A stretch of 64,000 nucleotides of DNA from Pseudogymnoascus destructans. Taxonomy: Eukaryota > Ascomycota > Leotiomycetes > Thelebolales > Thelebolaceae. This document shows positions 40,278 to 51,660 of this stretch, piece by piece. The stretch covers positions 620,001-684,000 of the forward strand of contig NW_020167536.1 of assembly GCF_001641265.1 (NCBI RefSeq). Reading direction: 5' to 3'. The notes under the pieces were generated by a model. It was not told where the DNA came from. It ran no database searches and saw only the letters and a list, made by a program, of their open reading frames with translations. The translations under genes were made by a program, and so were the position numbers. Position 1 is the first letter of the stretch. The number at the start of each line of letters is the position of its first letter.

Positions 40278-42200
40278 TTAGAGGGTGTTTAGTTTAGTGT
40301 CGTAGGTAGCAACGACGCTGTTTTCCTCTGCTTTGCCGTGCCTCTCGTGATCGTAGCTTGGTTTGCCTGTCTCCCATTCCGTGATCCAGCCGGGTAGGTC
40401 CTGCGGCGGTCCTGGCAGGTTTGGGTACTCCGCGTGGAACTCCCGGATTTTGTAGGGGGAGTTCTTAAAGTTTGAGGCGGGGTACCATTCCGGGTCCGGA
40501 TCGTATCCGACCCAGGATACCTGGTATTGAAGTTGTTTTCGCCGGATCCTTACGGCGAGGATCTTTTCGACCTCCCACTCCTCTAGGCCGTCTACGACTT
40601 CGCTGCTTGGCTCAGGCGCTGCTTGACCGGGCAGCGGGTTATTCGGAGCCTTGATGAGTACGTCTGGAGAGAAGACATCGTGTATTTGGGAACCCTTCGG
40701 TAGGTCTAGTCGGAAGGCGTGTCCGATTTGTTCCAGTACCGTATAGGGTCCGACCCATTGTTGCCCCAGCTTACGGCTAGGGCGGTGATTTTTCAGATTC
40801 TTGGTTGATAGGTAAACCTTGTCTCCTACGTCCCAGTCAATGGCTCGTCGGCGTCGATTCGCGTATTTAGACATATCCTCTTGTGCTTTGGCCATGTTCT
40901 CCTTTGCGTAAATCCATGCGGAGTGCATGCGGTTTGCTACTGCTTTGGCTTCCTTCTGGTTCATGACTTCCCTAGGGGTCGTGGCTTTCGGGGTTTCCCA
41001 GTCCCAACTGGTGCGCGGATCAGTTCCGTACTTGAGTCGGTAGGGGGTCATTCCGATCGAGGCATGGGGAAGGGTCATTTGCACCCGATCCATGATGGGA
41101 ATGAGCTCGCTCCAGTTATCCTGGTAATGTGATACGAAGGGCCTCAGTCTCTGATCGATATACCTATTCATGATTTCCGTCTGCCCGTCGGTCTGCTTGT
41201 GATAGGCTGTCGACAGCTTAATCTTGACCCCTATGATTCGGCAGAACTCTCGCCAGAAAGCTGATATGAATTGGGGTCCGCGATCACTAATGATCGACTC
41301 TGGGGTGTGTCCGAATCGATATATCCATTCGATGAATAGCTGCGCCATTTGGCGGGCATCGGTGGTCTTATGACACGGTATGGACACCGAACCCTTACCG
41401 AGTCGGTCCATGAACACAAGGATGCTGTCGAATCCATGTTTATCCTTTGGGAATTCCTTAAAGTCCATCGTTAGGTGTTGCATGGGGTATTCGGGTACCG
41501 GTAGGGGGTGTAAGAAGCCTTGCTGCTTCGTCACGCTAGTGTGAGAAAGTCGGCACGTCACGCAGTTGCGCACATATCGGAGGCAATCCGCTTCCATTCC
41601 GACCCAATGATACTTCGGGGCGAGTAACTGATAAGTTTTCCTGCCACTAGGGTGGGCTACTGATACTTGATCGTGTGCTTCCCGTATGAGTTTCGTACAT
41701 AACTCGGTGTGCCGGTTTACGCACAGTCGACCTTTGTATAGCAAGAGTTGGTCCTTCATTATAAACCCGTTAGGTAGGGGGTCTTTCACGCGAGTGTCGG
41801 TAAACGACCTCCTATTATCCGCGCAGAGCGCTTCTATCAGGTCAAAGGGGACCTGGGTGTTCGGGGCGTCCATCGCATTGATCAAGGCCACGTACGTTTG
41901 TGCTAATTCGGCACTGATTCGGGAGTGTAGTCGGGCTGGGCCTAACAGCACCCTCGCACGGCTGTCGAGTTTGACCTTCTGTTGCGTAATCAGGTCTTGC
42001 TCTCTTCGGCTCAGTATATCTGCCTTCTGATTGTTCTTGCCAGCAGTATACGCAATAGAGAAATTGAAGTCGGAGAGTAGCTCCATCCACCGAACCTGCT
42101 TCGCCGTGAGAACCTTCGTCGACATGAAGTATTCCAGCGATCGGTGATCTGTATAGACGTCGATTCGGTGGCGTACCGATGCTAATTCTGGCCTCCATTT
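40278..42200 (-). pseudogene. Element B pol, 3' half: RNase H end, integrase, chromodomain
   Basis: From 42200 on the minus strand: VRHRIDVYTDHRSLEYF and NQKADILSRREQD (RNase H end), zinc-binding HPSGRKTYQLL and CVTCRLSHTS, integrase core with D in LTMDFKEFP, D in SIISDRGPQF and E in DGQTEIMNRYI, GPYTVLEQIGHAFRLDLP, and a chromodomain (EWEVEKILAVRIRRKQLQYQ, VSWVGYDPDPEWY). It is intact to its stop at 40278-40280. It joins the half ending at 34205 without frame loss. Confidence 0.93.
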
Positions 42201-43170
42201 ATTGAGTCACTTTTGCCAAAGGAACGAACTTCTCTCTCCTCTCTCAAACGCCTCAGGCCCAAACTGAAATTTGTAGACGATTTCTCAGCCGTCATAGCAC
42301 TCTATTTTGGTGCCAATGCAACACTCACAGCCCTTGTATGGGGCAGCATTCGGCTTATGCTAACCCACGCATCCTCGGCGACAGAGTCGCTCCAAGATGT
42401 CGTGGATATGCTCGAGGAGCTCAGCCTTACGCTTCCAAGACTCAAGGCCTACGAGAAGACTCTTCCGATGGATAGAGCTCTTGAAACCGCTTCACTAGAT
42501 GTCTACACTGAAGTAATTTGCTTCTATGCTCGGTCGATACACTTTTTTCGGATGCATCCGCATGCCTTGCTGCAGCGCGGTGCTTGGAAGAAATTTTAGT
42601 TGGATTTTGGTAGGACAATTCGACGCATAAAAACGATGTCCTCTACAGTCGAGAGCGAAGCTGATATAGCGCGAATAAGAATTGAAGACGTCAAATATAA
42701 AGAAGTCCTAGAGCTGATGGATGACTTGAAGAAGAGCAAAATCCACGATGAGGATGCCATTCGATGCCATTATTTACCTTCCGAGCTTAACCCAAGATTC
42801 TGGGGTCGTGAATTAGCTTTACAGGCCATTGAGGCCGCCTTGAATCCTGATAATGGAACGAAATCCCTCCAGTCATTCGCTCTCTATGGAATGGGTGGTG
42901 TTGGCAAAACTCAAATTGCACTACAGTACGCAAATAGAAATCGTGAACGGTTCAACGTGATCTTGTGGGTTGCTGCAGATAGCACTATTAGTATTGGGCA
43001 GAGTTTCCTTGATATTGCAAGGCACTTAGGACTCGTTACTACTGATGAAGATATACCAGATTCTGTCACTGCGATCCTAAAGGTTAAAAGCTGGCTGGCC
43101 AAATCTCGTAAGTCGGATGTTCTATATATTAGTCTTGCATTTCAGTATCTATTTCCTCCATAGACAACTA
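42201..43170 (+). pseudogene. NLR-like (STAND NTPase) gene, N-terminal domain and NB-ARC start
   Basis: Continuing from the displaced 5' exons, the plus strand reads ESLLPKERTSLSSLKRL, an all-helical N-terminal domain (ALYFGANATLTALVWGSI, FYARSIHFFRMHPHALLQ), then a linker and NB-ARC with Walker A GMGGVGKTQIALQYA (near 42886-42930) and LWVAADSTISIG. An in-frame TAG at 42598-42600 sits where the family usually has Gln (CAG-to-TAG). A GTAAGT donor follows SWLAKS at 43109, but the downstream exon, Walker B and sensor repeats are not found. Fungal NLRs act in non-self recognition and cell death. The gene is dead: split by the inversion, stop-mutated and 3' truncated. Confidence 0.8.
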
Positions 43171-43339
43171 CAGTTACTGGGCAAGGAAGATGCTGATACT
43201 TGTAGATCTGACGAGGGAGACTTACCTTATAGATAGCTATGTCATAGCTAGACTTACGCTACATAGCCTAGTTATTAACTAGGCTAGCAAATGGCCCTAT
43301 AAGCAAGCTAATTAAGCTATCTAGGGTATAGATGGCTTG

Positions 43340-43711
43340 TGTTACAGCTATCAGCAGAGCTATTAGACGAGTAGGTCACACCGTAGGACCCCACGACACC
43401 CTGTAGGATGGAACTGAAGAACTGTTAGAACTCATACACTTCCTATAGTTCCTTAGGGTGGAACTGCGGGAACTGTTAGAACTTGTATAATTCCTATACT
43501 TCCTTTACAGTTCCCTTTAGCACGACGCCACTATATAAGTAGATAGTTATTTTTTAGATAGGAGCTTCGTGCTCAACTCAATATAGTATTCTTTACAATA
43601 CTATAACATGTTACTTAGAAAGCCTTTGTGTTTAATCCCCTGCCTCCTCTGTCAAGTCGACCTTACGCAAGAAACTTCTGTGTCTTCTATTGTTTAGAAG
43701 TCAGCGTTACA
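43340..43711 (+). repeat. A-family LTR (372 bp), 5' LTR of degraded element E
   Basis: TGTTACAGC...CAGCGTTACA, sharing CACGACGCCACTATATAAG and AGGAGCTTCGTGCTC with the LTR of A; followed by the same leader (CACCACTTCTAC) as element A. Confidence 0.85.
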
Positions 43712-43757
43712 CTTTAAGCACCACTTCTACGTGGTACCGGCTTACACACGAAGCAAC

Positions 43758-45110
43758 ATGGCTAGAGACAATATAGATCGAATGTTAGAACAAAGGGGAG
43801 GGAAGCCACTAAGACTACCATCGAAGCCACATAGGCTCACCCCTTTGACAAGCTTAAGATTGCATTCCCTAATACCTTTCATAGGGATCGCAAGAGGCTC
43901 AAGAGTTTTCTCATCTAGACAGCTATGGATGGCGTTTATTGCCAAACACTTCACCTAAGAAGTGGAACAGATCTATGGGCTGTGGCCCTCCTACAAAGAC
44001 CAGCCTTAGAATGGCTCTCTAATTACCTCATTGACTTCATGAACCATCGAACGCTAGAAGAAAAATGCAGTACCTAAGCTAGCTAAGGAACGAAGGAGAT
44101 TTTCGTGACCTAGAGTAAACTTTGGAGACATCAATGAACGACGAAATGCAGTCTTCTCTTAAGCAGAGAGGGTTAGCAGTTGCATACACTGCTGAGTTTC
44201 AACAGCATGCAACACTCACCAACTAGGAAGAAGAGGCTATCTGTGACCAGTTCTACGCAGGTCTAAAGGACCATGTAAAGGACAAAATCTAAAGGTCCGA
44301 CAAACCGGATGACCTTAGGGAGATGATCGAATTGGCTTAGAAGATTGACAATCGTCACTATAAACAGCAACTCGACAAGAAAGGGGGACTACCTAACCAA
44401 CACTGGACTTAGAAGAGAAGACAAACAAAGGGTTATTAGCCCTAACCTATGAAACTCGATGCTACTTTCAAGCCTAATGGCAAACCCCACAATCCTAACA
44501 AAGAGCGACAGCTAAAGGAACAGCTCTGGTTCAACCATAACAAGCCTAGACATATGGCGCGAAATTGCAAACAATCAAAGAAAGGGAACGGCAGACAAAA
44601 GTATGGCAAACAGCTCAATGCCACTTAGCAAGGTCAGGGTGGGTATGATGCCCCGCGAGGACAGCTATGCGCCATGTTAAAGGGAAAAGAGAACTAGAGT
44701 GTTACCACTTAGGATCTTGAGGAATTCTGCTCGTCGAACAGAGAAAACAAGAATGATGATAAGGAGCTTACTAGCTCTTAAAAGCACCGGTTACAAGCAT
44801 TTGAGAAGAAAGCAAGTGAGACTCTCTTTAAGGAGCAGCTACTAGGAGACAGTTGATCAAGGCATTCCTATGCCAAAGCCACTAACGAGCTAGCAAGGCA
44901 CTACACAAACTAGGAGGTTGTAGTCTGCACAATGAGGTGCCAACTAGAATACCCATACTAGCAGGAACCCTATAGAGTGAAATACACAGAAATGGAAGCC
45001 ACAATCTGGCTAAAGTATAAAATTTGCGAATATAACGTCTAGAATGCTATTGCAGAATGGAGAATCTTCGACATATACCACCCTAACAAAGACATCTATA
45101 ATGCTTGATA
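43758..45110 (+). pseudogene. Degraded gag of element E (RIP-like)
   Basis: Gag-like pieces parallel element A gag: MARDNIDRMLEQRGGKPLRLP, RPALEWLSNYLIDF, LKAQLWFNHNKPRHMARNC-like (the knuckle Cys codons are lost) and KKGNGRQKYGKQLNAT. Many TAG stops lie at positions that are CAG in A, and the region is A/T-enriched, as expected from repeat-induced point mutation. No pol follows; the sequence turns into a fold-back copy of its own start at ~45110. Confidence 0.75.
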
Positions 45111-45624
45111 AAAAACAGCCTGTTAGCCATGTTGCTTTGTGTGTAAGCCGGTAGCTTGTAGAAGTTGTGCTTAAAGTGTAACACTGACTTCTAAACAATA
45201 GAAGACTCAGAGGTTTCTTATGTAAGGTTGACTTAACAGAGGAGGTAGGGGATTAAACACAAAGGCTTTCTAAGTAACACGTTACAGTATTGTAAAGAAT
45301 ACTATATTGAGTTGAGCATGAAGCTCCTATCTAAGGGAATACTATCTACTTATATAGTAGCGTCGTGCCTCATGGATAATCTGGATAGTTGATAGATAGC
45401 TAGATAATCTAGATAGTTGATGGATAGCTCAACTATCTAATATCCACTAGTTTCTCCAACTATCCACTAGCCTGGTCATGCTACAGCCTAGCCCCGCTAG
45501 CCTTGTGACTTCTTAGGTCATGTTACTAAGCCTAGCCCCACTAGCCTTGTGACTTCTTAGGTCACATTACTAAGCCTAGCCCTACTAGCCCTATAACTGA
45601 CGTCACATTACCATAGCCATAACA
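45111..45624 (-). repeat. Inverse copy of an A-family LTR plus leader (fold-back with element E)
   Basis: LTR 45177-45624 on the minus strand (TGTAACACTGAC...CATAACA), preceded at 45120-45176 by the complementary element leader (GCAACATGGCTAAC). So two 5' ends face each other across the degraded gag. Confidence 0.75.
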
Positions 45625-46260
45625 AGAGAGAGAAAGAATGAGATTAAAAGGCTTACCTGTCATGACACTCCTTTGATATTTGTGTCATGACCCTTCAATT
45701 CACTTTAGTCTCTAGTACTTATTTCACTATGTCATTCACTTCACCTGCTTCGCTCACTTCGCTCACTTCACTTCACTTGCTGACCTAGATCAGCCCAAAT
45801 GTTGACTACTGGCTTAGACTCTCTTGTTATTGGCTCGCTTCACTAGGGCTCGCTTAGCTAGGGTTCGGTTAATTAGTGCCTTCACTTATTTGGCACTAGG
45901 GATTTTTACTGTTATATAAGCACTTATTGCTCATGTCTCCTATTGATCATTCTTAGCAAATTATATACTACTTGGCCTTCTTGCAAATCATCCTGCTTCG
46001 ACTTACTTTGCATCCCCTTACTTCGAGTCGAACCACTTAGCCAACCTGTTAGTCTCACCACTTGACCTCTGTGGTATAAAGTATATGCTTTGGAGCCTGA
46101 ACTACTATACCTTGTCCTACTGCTTCGAGTATCGAAGTCTTCACATTATACTTCGCTTCTGGAGACTTGAAGGTCAGCCTCGGTTCGAACTGTCCTTACA
46201 TTACCTAAGCAAAAGAGTTTATCCTAATTAAGCTCTTTACTCTAATCCCTAATCTGGAGC
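45625..46260. other. AT-rich spacer with short tandem motifs
   Basis: No gene. It contains TTCGCTCACTTCACTT-type short repeats around 45735-45785 and repeated CACTTCGAGTCGAA words, probably decayed transposon sequence. Confidence 0.4.
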
Positions 46261-46573
46261 TAGAAGTAGAAGTAGAGGTAGAGGTAGAGGTAGAGGTAGA
46301 GGTAGAGGTAGAGGTAGAGGTAGAGGTAGAGGTAGAGGTAGAGGTAGAGGTAGAGGTAGAGGTAGAGGTAGAGGTAGAGGTAGAGGTAGAGGTAGAGGTA
46401 GAGGTAGAGGTAGAGGTAGAGGTAGAGGTAGAGGTAGAGGTAGAGGTAGAGGTAGAGGTAGAGGTAGAGGTAGAGGTAGAGGTAGAGGTAGAGGTAGAGG
46501 TAGAGGTAGAGGTAGAGGTAGAGGTAGAGGTAGAGGTAGAGGTAGAGGTAGAGGTAGAGGTAGAGGTAGAGGC
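46261..46573 (+). repeat. Hexanucleotide microsatellite (AGAGGT)n, about 50 copies
   Basis: Near-perfect 6-bp array with one variant near the left end. Because 6 is divisible by 3 it gives three long dipeptide open frames on the minus strand (Ser-Thr, Leu-Pro, Leu-Tyr), which are not genes. Confidence 0.97.
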
Positions 46574-47206
46574 AAAAAGTAATGGGCATGGAGAATTAGA
46601 TAGTAATGAGTCGGAAGTTCTGTTTATATTAAATTGAATAAAGTACCTTATACTATATATTACTATACATAAATACTTGCTTTGATTTAAAGTGGTAGGT
46701 TTAGCGTGGCAAGACATCTTGCTTCCTACAAGACAACTTGCTTATTCCGACTAGGAGCGAAGTGACTAGGCGGATCTGACGATTATAATTGCTTTCAAAA
46801 ATCAACACTTCTTACAACTCCAATCACTCTTCCAACCTCAATACACTGACAGGCCTTTCACAACTATACAAACAAGTTATTTAAACTTGCAATATACATG
46901 ATTCAATGGCTATTTCAAACTTTTTAAATCCTATTGACAAGCAAATCGACAATATAGAAGTTACAACAGAGGAGGAGGGTATACTACAGGAGATTTTAGA
47001 TGAGCATCTTAATGATCCTGCTTAAAATTATGAGCAAGAAGAGGAGCCTAAGACTAAAGAGGCAGTTTATTCAGCCTTTAATGCTCGCAATGAGTTTTGA
47101 TTGAGTATACGGAGTGTTAGGATGCTCTCTAAGCCAATCACCTCTAGGCATTAGAGCCAGTGTATTAGATAGTATTATACGCCTATATACGGGTTCATTT
47201 TCGTAA
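46574..47206. other. AT-rich decayed transposon sequence
   Basis: A short piece at 46905-47035 (LNPIDKQIDNIEVTTEEEGILQEILDEHL-like, in broken frame) resembles the tail of the pogo-like element at 48829-50295 (around 49505-49620). Nothing else is recognised. Confidence 0.45.
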
Positions 47207-47453
47207 TGTAAGGACACAGGGCACCCAGCTCACAGTAATAGCATATGAGAGTGCGAGTCGGAGGCTAAACGGATGCTATCCTATAGGTCTACTACGAAGG
47301 ATACAAAAAAGATGATGAGGAACCCCGTTGGGTCAATCCCCTTAAGTACCTGAAACGGGTCCGACTCGGCTAACCTGCCCTAACTCTCCCGACATGACCA
47401 TAACCTGCCCGACTCCGATGCTTTCCATCACTGAGGGCTTTGGCATCCTTACA
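47207..47453 (-). repeat. Solo LTR, B-related family (247 bp)
   Basis: TGTAAGGACACAGGG...GGCATCCTTACA with target duplication CGTAA at 47202-47206 and 47454-47458. Confidence 0.9.
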
Positions 47454-47630
47454 CGTAACCAGTGTGTATATGATACAGGTTCAACTTAATATGCACTAGG
47501 ACTAGTTAATATGATACAGAGCCTGTATACTGGCCATATACGGGCCATATTAACCACATGATATTAACCATGTGACACAATGAAAAATGATCTGAAGTAT
47601 ATAACTTACTTTAATAAGGACTTGTAGAGT

Positions 47631-48185
47631 AAGTCAGAGGTTAGCACCTCACTGACTTTTCAGAAACAAAGAATAACAAGATCAATGCTTGGAAGCTTGG
47701 AAAAGACGTAGAAGTATGTGCTAGTCGATTTACTGTATTGTCTGCTTGCCCTTTCCTTATATAGGAGGTCCAAGATCAGAGTACCCCTATAGACAAATTA
47801 TGTCATAACTTAACCAATCTTGTGGGTAACTAAGGAGCGATGATGTGTAATGAATCATAGAGGGTTGTAGAAGCTTCTAGAGCTATCGTTCATGTTCCTA
47901 GGCCTCTAGTTGGTAGAGATATGCCATGTGGTAGTATTGGCCCACCCTCTTAAGGAGGAGATTTTTTTAATAACTTGTTCAATGAGTGCCCAAATGATAT
48001 GCTGTGATGTATGCAGCATAAACAGATGTAGTAGAAAATTTTGCAGCAATCGTTGAGTAGTATTGCTCTTGTTGTTGGTGTGATAAGCCAAGATATGTAT
48101 GGTGACTTGTAGGTTTGAGGAGGAGATTTCTAAGTTTGCTCTTGAGTTTGATAGCAAACTGAGTGCAACGCATGTCAGTCAGTAT
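47631..48185 (-). repeat. Partial family D LTR, reverse orientation
   Basis: On the minus strand it starts TGTCATACTGACTGACATGCG and follows 22524-23230 closely (TCAAACTCAAGAGCAAACTT, then GGTGTGATAAGCC in complement) before diverging at 47631. Confidence 0.8.
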
Positions 48186-48650
48186 GACACTCCTTTAGAC
48201 AGTATCTACAATGCCATATTAACCTGCCCTAGTAGTTACAAATGATATTGTAGCGGCTAACAGGTGTATGGTCCTAGACCTTTGAAAATTGTTTGCTTGT
48301 AGTTGTTATTACAGAGACAGAGGACGAGGATAGTGTACATTTAAGTATAGGCAAACTTAGGTTTTAAATCGTTTACTGTCAAATCGCTCACTGTTGTGCT
48401 GTAACAGCGCATTAGATAGTGGTGAAGTCATTGTAGTAATATATAGCATATAACTAATTATTAATTAAGGTTATTTGAACCCCTTGTTTCGAATTTTAAG
48501 CCTTAATACTAGCTGTATACGACTAGAATTAAGAACTGAATACACACTAGATCCGTATTAGAATTTGAAATACACACTAACTTAGTATTGCCATATACGA
48601 TATGGACCCGTATATAGGCCGTATACAGCCTGTATTGCTAATACTGTTTA
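48186..48650 (-). mobile_element. Remnant of the second hAT family (5' end)
   Basis: About 460 bp closely matching 55020-55500, including GACAGTATCTACAA, the CAGGTGTATGGTC stretch of the BED exon and the CCGTATACGGCC-rich terminus. Stops are present in the coding part. The rest is replaced by the D LTR. Confidence 0.75.
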
Positions 48651-48828
48651 CTACACTAATTAGAGCATTTAGAGGGCAAAATTGAGGCAATTCAACTCAA
48701 TTCCTTGGTTTAGGAGACATTAGATAGGTGGATTATATAATACTTGGCATTTTAATATAATGGTATTTTCACTTTTATGATATTTACACGTGTTACTAAT
48801 TGTATTGACTTAACAGGAGTTGACTGTA

Positions 48829-50295
48829 CAGTAGAGTCCCGCTAAGCTGATGCTTGGTAAGGCGATGTTCGTGATAATGTGATTTTTTTTCTCGTCCCGA
48901 TTCAAAACACATACAACAACTAGTATCATTAATATTACTCCATTACCAGCTAAATATCGCCTTATCTAATGGTCTATTAGACAATTTGGCTGAAATGCCT
49001 CGAAATAAGCCCACTTCTATAAAACAGTCGTGCACTTAGAGAGTGGCATTCTTAACAATACCCTCAACTGTCACAAAAGGCCTGTTAACGGTGGTTTAAG
49101 GACAAATACAACCATTCTCTTACTTAATCAACAGTCTCAGAGTCACTTAGCAAGCATTTTGACAGTGTCGGCAACTCCTTAGCTATCTTAACAGCTGCTC
49201 GACTCTGCACTAGAACATGGCCTGACCTTAAGGAGATCCTTTTTGCTTAGCAAAAGCAGATTGAAGGCAAGGCGGAAACATAAGTAGAGAGGCTTTGAAG
49301 GAAAGGGCAAGGTAGATTTGGCAGCAATTTCCATAGTATTCAATGCAGCCTATACCTGATTTCTCAGTTGGTTGGCTCTCTAGATTCAAGAAGCGACATA
49401 ACATCTAACAGTATACAAATCTTCAACACTAATTAATCCTCTAAATCTATCCAAATTATATAACAATGTTATAAGAGCTGGAAATATACAAGATGCAATG
49501 GCATTACACAATTTCTTAAATCCTAATGAGGAAACACAGGCCTAGAACAATGATACTAAGGCACTAACAGAGGAGGAGATTTTACAAGATATTATATCAA
49601 GTCATCTAAGTTAATATAATGACGCTCAAAATGAAGAAGAAGAAGAAGCAACTGTAAGGATGCCTCCGTACCTAGATACTCGAAGAACCTGTCTCAGAAC
49701 TGTTACGGTCACTACAAACATGGAATCCGACTCGGTGGGGTTTCGAACCAGTAGAGGATCATATAGCGAGTTACACTATAGTGGGGGACGGTAAGTGTAT
49801 AGGGTTCAGGGCCGATGTAGACCTGTTGCGGTGGAAGGTTCAGGGCTAGGGTTGGGATAACCGAGTCGGGCCCGTTTCGGGAGTTAAGGAAACAGACTCA
49901 ACGGGGTTCCCCCTTCATCTTTTTTGTATCCTTCGTAGTAGACCTATAGGATAGAATACAGCATCACCTCCGACTCGCACTCCCATATGCACCTACGGAG
50001 AGCCGTATTCCCTGTGTCCTTACAGCAACCTTAGAGCAGCCTATACCTTTAATACAGGCTGCTTGGCAGGCTGTTCAAATTCTAATTAAGTTTACAGAAA
50101 GTCGAGATGATATCTTAACAGCACAATTAAGAGCTATTAAGTAACATGACACAGATTTAGAGGCATTAGATGTTAATGGCAGAGTTTAAAGCAGTCTAGA
50201 TAGTTGGATTATATAAGCATTTAGTTGTGCAATATATTCATTAAGGCAATATCAAATTAGTGACTAGAATCCATCAGCTTAGTGGGACTCTACTG
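48829..50295 (+). mobile_element. Decayed pogo/Fot-type element
   Basis: TIRs CAGTAGAGTCCCGCTAAGCTGATG (left, 48829) and the complement of CAGTAGAGTCCCACTAAGCTGATG (right, ending 50295), flanked by TA at 48827-48828 and 50296-50297. Inside, MPRNKPTSIKQSC (48995) and a CENP-B-type HTH read (WFKDKYNHSLTQSTVSE, then LSKHFDSVGNS) are broken by many TAG/TAA stops. Most of the DDE domain is gone. A solo LTR is nested at 49653-50024. Confidence 0.8.
49653..50024 (+). repeat. Solo LTR, B-related family (372 bp)
   Basis: TGTAAGGATGCC...GTGTCCTTACA with target duplication GCAAC at 49648-49652 and 50025-50029; closest to the copy at 14283-14654. Confidence 0.9.
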
Positions 50296-50996
50296 TATTC
50301 TATTCTTTTGCTAATCTTTTATTAAAGCTTAGGGGTTGAATCTTTATAGGGGTGGTGTAGGGTATATAGATCTTTTGCCTAATCCTCTAACAACGCCCCC
50401 CCTACATTTTCTCGCCATAATCCCACCACTAAGAGCAGCACATCACAATTTTGGGAGAGCCACAATCGCCTGCAGTGGCTCGAACTAGTCTGCAGTGGCT
50501 CGAACTGGCCTGTAGTGGCTTGAACTGGCCTGTAGTGGCTCAAACTGCCTACACTAGACCACAGAATGTAGGTGAGCTGACCACCCCCCTAACCTAAGCT
50601 GACCCAGCCCACTTCTGGCAAAACCTCAGCTGACCCCCCTACAAATAAATCCTCAACTTCTAACTTTCCACCTTCTGTTAACAACACCACCACAACCACC
50701 AACCACAACCACACCTAGCTACTACTATGGCTCCTAAGCTTGAGAACAACATGAGAATGCATTGCTAATGCATTAGTAATATACTAACAATTGAAATAGG
50801 AGGCCTACAAGGTCTACCAAAAGCTCCCTAATTGCCCTCTAGGCATTCCTCTGGAACTGATGTAAGTTCACCCCTAGCCTACCCCTCTCAAAACTCACTT
50901 TCAATTTCACTTTGAACTTCATTTCCTTCTAATACATTGCTAATCCACTTAGAATGCATTAGAAGACTAGCGCCTTCATCATTTCCTCTAGAGAGC
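50296..50996. other. Non-coding region with a short tandem repeat
   Basis: Contains four copies of a 20-bp unit (CTGCAGTGGCTCGAACTGGC-like, 50470-50549) and ACAACCACCA-type simple sequence (50690-50715). A short frame MAPKLENNM at 50727 quickly meets stops. The end may be the 3' tail of the hAT at 51661. Confidence 0.5.
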
Positions 50997-51247
50997 TGTA
51001 AGGACACAGGGCACCCAGCTCACAGTAATAGCATATGAGAGTGCGAGTCAGAGGCTAAACGGATGCTATCCTATAGGTCTACTACGAAGGATACAAAAAA
51101 GATGAAGGGGGAACCCCGTGAGTCGATTGTCTCAAGTACCCGAAACCCATCCGACTCGGTTCCGACTCGGTTAGCCCACCCAAATGATCACACGTGACCC
51201 CGCAGCTACCCAGAGTCTACTCCCTAGAATGGGAAGGCATCCTTACA
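50997..51247 (-). repeat. B-related LTR (251 bp), no clear target duplication
   Basis: TGTAAGGACACAGGG...GGCATCCTTACA; the right flank CGGCTACAACC looks like the interior of an A-family LTR, so it is probably nested in that LTR's left end. Confidence 0.8.
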
Positions 51248-51660
51248 CGGCTACAACCTCACGTGATGGATAACATTGGATATCATGGATATTATGTTAT
51301 CCATGTTATCCACAGCGATCCACGGAATGTCATGTGATGGATAACATTGGATATCTTGGATATTATGTTATCCATGTTATCCACGGGGATCCACAGAATA
51401 TCAGGTGATGGATAACATTGGATATCTTGGATATTATGTTATCCATGTTATCCACGGATATCCTTTTGGCACGACGCCACTATATAAGTAGATAGTATTT
51501 CCTTAGATAGGAGCTTCGTGCTCAACTCAATATAGTATTCTTTACAATACTGTAACGTGTTACTTGGAAAGCCTTTGTGTCTAATCCCCTGCCTCCTCTG
51601 TCAAGTCAACCTTATGCAAGAAACCTCTGTGTCTTCCATCGTTTAGAAGTCAGCATTACA
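51248..51660 (+). repeat. A-family LTR variant inserted in the hAT transposase
   Basis: Ends CAGCATTACA at 51660 and carries the conserved CACGACGCCACTATATAAG. Its first part has three ~60-bp copies of a GTGATGGATAACATTGGATATC-type repeat (51254-51460). It interrupts the minus-strand hAT frame after EEWRAA. Confidence 0.85.

Noticed and set aside
40278..42200. Free-standing intact integrase gene
   Set aside because: It starts in mid RNase H domain and is the second half of element B pol.
46205..46717. Long Ser-Thr, Leu-Pro and Leu-Tyr repeat proteins
   Set aside because: They are three frames of the same hexanucleotide array.
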